From: Planctomycetota bacterium
GTDB lineage: Bacteria; Planctomycetota; SZUA-567
Assembly (NCBI GenBank): GCA_031270145.1
Contig: JAISYD010000345.1
Location: 1 to 5,451 of the forward strand
Direction of reading: 5' to 3'
Length of the DNA stretch: 5,451 nt
Positions 4,056 through 5,451 of the stretch are shown piece after piece. The translations under genes and the position numbers were made by a program. How positions within the stretch are numbered: the first letter of the stretch is position 1; every line of letters starts with the position of its first letter. The notes below the pieces were generated by a model that was not told the DNA's origin, searched no databases, and worked only from the letters and a program-made list of their open reading frames with translations.

Positions 4056-5450
4056 TCAGAACGACAACCCGACCGAGGCGTTCAGGTTGTGCCCCTTGAA
4101 GCCGGAACGGGCCTCGAAGTCGTAATCGACGCGGAAATCGACGCGGCTGTTGACGCGGCCGGACAGCCCCGCGCCGACGCGCCAATGGTTGCGGCCGGGA
4201 TCGGCGCCGTACTGCCTGAAGCCGCCCGGCGCGTTGGCGAAACCGGACGTGATGGACGGATTCGACTTGTCGGCGACGCGGACGAAGGCGGCGCGGACTT
4301 CGGGGACGATGAAGCCGCCATCGCGGCCGAAGCGGAACATCTTGTTGAAGCGCAGGCCCAGCGGGATGTCCGCGCCGTTGTCGTGGCTGGAATCGAAGCG
4401 GTTGCGGATGAGAGCCGGATTGCTGACGCCCTCGGTCCAGGAACTGTTCCGGAGATGGGTGTACTCTACGCCAACCGACGGGATGAGGTTGAAGTCTCGC
4501 GGCAGGCGGGCGATGTAGCCGAGTTCGAGGTCGGCGGTGAACGAGTCGGAGCCGTATTTGCCCTTCTTGACGCCGCCCGGCAGGGCGATGGAGTTGACCT
4601 TGTAGTCGTTCCAGGCGTGGCCGTAGCCCAAGCCGCCCTCGGCATAAAAGCCGGATTCGTGGATGTACGCGCCGTAGATGGCGAGGTTGAGGACGTCGGC
4701 GTCGTTCTTGTAGCGGAGGTCGTTTACCTTGAGGTCGCCTGCGGAATAGGCGGCGGCGACGCCGAGTGCGAGGTTGCCGAGGGTGTATTCGTAGCCGAGG
4801 ACCGCGCCCTGCGAATCGTACTTGTAGCCGGACAGGTTGCTTCTCCTGTCCTGTTTGGCCCAGGCGCCGAAGCCGCCGGCCCAGATGCGGGACTGGCCGC
4901 GGGCGATGGCGTCGTGCGCGCCGTAGGCCGGCGAGGCCAGGCCGGAATCGGAGGCGAAGCCGGCGCCGGCCGCGTCGGAGAGGAGGTTGGAAAAGATGCT
5001 ATTATTCAGGAACGAGCGGTTCCGGCCTTGCCAGCGGCTGCGGAAGCGGGCCGCGTCGGAGGAAAGGGCGGTGTTGGCATAGGCCGAATAGGAACCGTAC
5101 ATTTGTTGCAGCCCGGCTGCGGCCTGGGCTCCGCCGAGCGCGAGATTTTCGTCGAAATTGTTGCCGATTTTCGTCCACAGCGCGGGATCGACCGGCTGAC
5201 CGGCGAGCCAATCCAGATGCGCCGCGCCGGAGACGAGATTGACGTTGTGCCATGAGGTTCCGGTGAGGGCATTGGTTGTTGCTTGGCTGAACGACTGCAA
5301 ACTCGAAAACAGGCTGCTCAAATTGGTACTGATTACAGAGAGATTGAAGGTGTAGCGGCCCTGGTTGATGGTCGCCCCATCCAGCCCGGCCGCATTCAGC
5401 GTCGTCGCGGAAACGACGGTGAAGGTGTCGCCGGCATTGAGGCCGGAAGC
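4056..5450 (-). CDS. Autotransporter, C-terminal part: passenger end and outer-membrane beta-barrel
   Basis: Type V secretion protein: the C-terminal barrel inserts in the outer membrane and the N-terminal passenger is exported through it. The frame is open from the right edge to a TGA stop, giving 464 residues; the signal peptide and most of the passenger are outside the window. Residues 1-45 or so look like the end of a beta-rich passenger (GLNAGDTFTVVSATTL). Residues of about 85-185 are helix-prone and link to the barrel. The barrel is roughly residues 189-464, about 276 residues, the usual length for PF03797. It begins RIWAGGFGAWAKQ, contains VLGYEYTLGNLALGVAAAYS, then strands of alternating aromatic residues (GFYAEGGLGYGHAW, VGVEYTHLRNSSW). 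It ends NASVGLSF, a standard terminal-Phe signal for the BAM machinery. A TTG at 5319-5321 is not a start because the coding continues upstream of it. Passenger function cannot be told. Confidence 0.93.
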   Translation of the reverse strand, partial: ASGLNAGDTFTVVSATTLNAAGLDGATINQGRYTFNLSVISTNLSSLFSSLQSFSQATTNALTGTSWHNVNLVSGAAHLDWLAGQPVDPALWTKIGNNFDENLALGGAQAAAGLQQMYGSYSAYANTALSSDAARFRSRWQGRNRSFLNNSIFSNLLSDAAGAGFASDSGLASPAYGAHDAIARGQSRIWAGGFGAWAKQDRRSNLSGYKYDSQGAVLGYEYTLGNLALGVAAAYSAGDLKVNDLRYKNDADVLNLAIYGAYIHESGFYAEGGLGYGHAWNDYKVNSIALPGGVKKGKYGSDSFTADLELGYIARLPRDFNLIPSVGVEYTHLRNSSWTEGVSNPALIRNRFDSSHDNGADIPLGLRFNKMFRFGRDGGFIVPEVRAAFVRVADKSNPSITSGFANAPGGFRQYGADPGRNHWRVGAGLSGRVNSRVDFRVDYDFEARSGFKGHNLNASVGLSF

Positions 5451-5451
5451 G

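Noticed and set aside
3762..5255. A 497-codon plus-strand open frame opposite the autotransporter and antitoxin genes
   Set aside because: Its sequence is the antisense of recognised barrel and DUF1902 codons, is dominated by A, G, V, D and E from GC-rich complement codons, and has no domain or plausible start signal. It is a shadow of the real minus-strand genes.
1..5451. CRISPR array or insertion-sequence transposase
   Set aside because: No regularly spaced identical repeats and no transposase-like reading frame on either strand.

Overview
The window comes from a high-GC Gram-negative bacterium. The evidence is an autotransporter with an outer-membrane beta-barrel, an ABC importer with a Sec-exported binding protein, and GC-rich codon use through the main genes. 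The lineage cannot be fixed from this sequence. A Desulfovibrionales-like or other proteobacterial host is only a guess from the style of the autotransporter and the SLOG protein.

Left part, plus strand (1-3415): a probable operon. It runs from the 3' part of an importer ATPase (its 5' end is outside the window), through a periplasmic substrate-binding protein and a six-helix permease, to a TIGR00725/SLOG (LOG-like) protein. The first three belong to the AfuA/FbpA-PotABCD-PhnSTUV type of importer, which takes up ferric iron, polyamines, phosphonates or similar small ligands. The substrate cannot be read from the sequence. A GC-rich hairpin lies between the binding-protein and permease genes, and a run of nine A follows the permease start codon.

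Middle part (3416-4055): an intergenic block rich in stem-loops, then on the minus strand a small toxin-antitoxin remnant. A 75-residue DUF1902/HicB-like antitoxin gene has its own extended -10 promoter and a strong ribosome-binding site. Its stop codon overlaps the start of a hicA toxin gene (TAATG). That hicA reads 13 codons, meets an in-frame TAA, then continues with recognisable HicA residues for eight more codons and a second TAA. After that HicA similarity ends, and the sequence becomes the structured block with a 32-nt hairpin and a 40-nt inverted repeat. This looks like a dead toxin beside an intact antitoxin, with the toxin's 3' part lost or replaced.

Right part, minus strand (4056 to the window end): the last 464 residues of an autotransporter, comprising the end of the passenger, a helical linker and a complete C-terminal barrel ending in Phe. 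Its start is beyond the right edge.

I see no clear new multi-gene system. The points most worth following are the broken hicA with the structured sequence that follows it, and the SLOG gene attached to a transporter operon.
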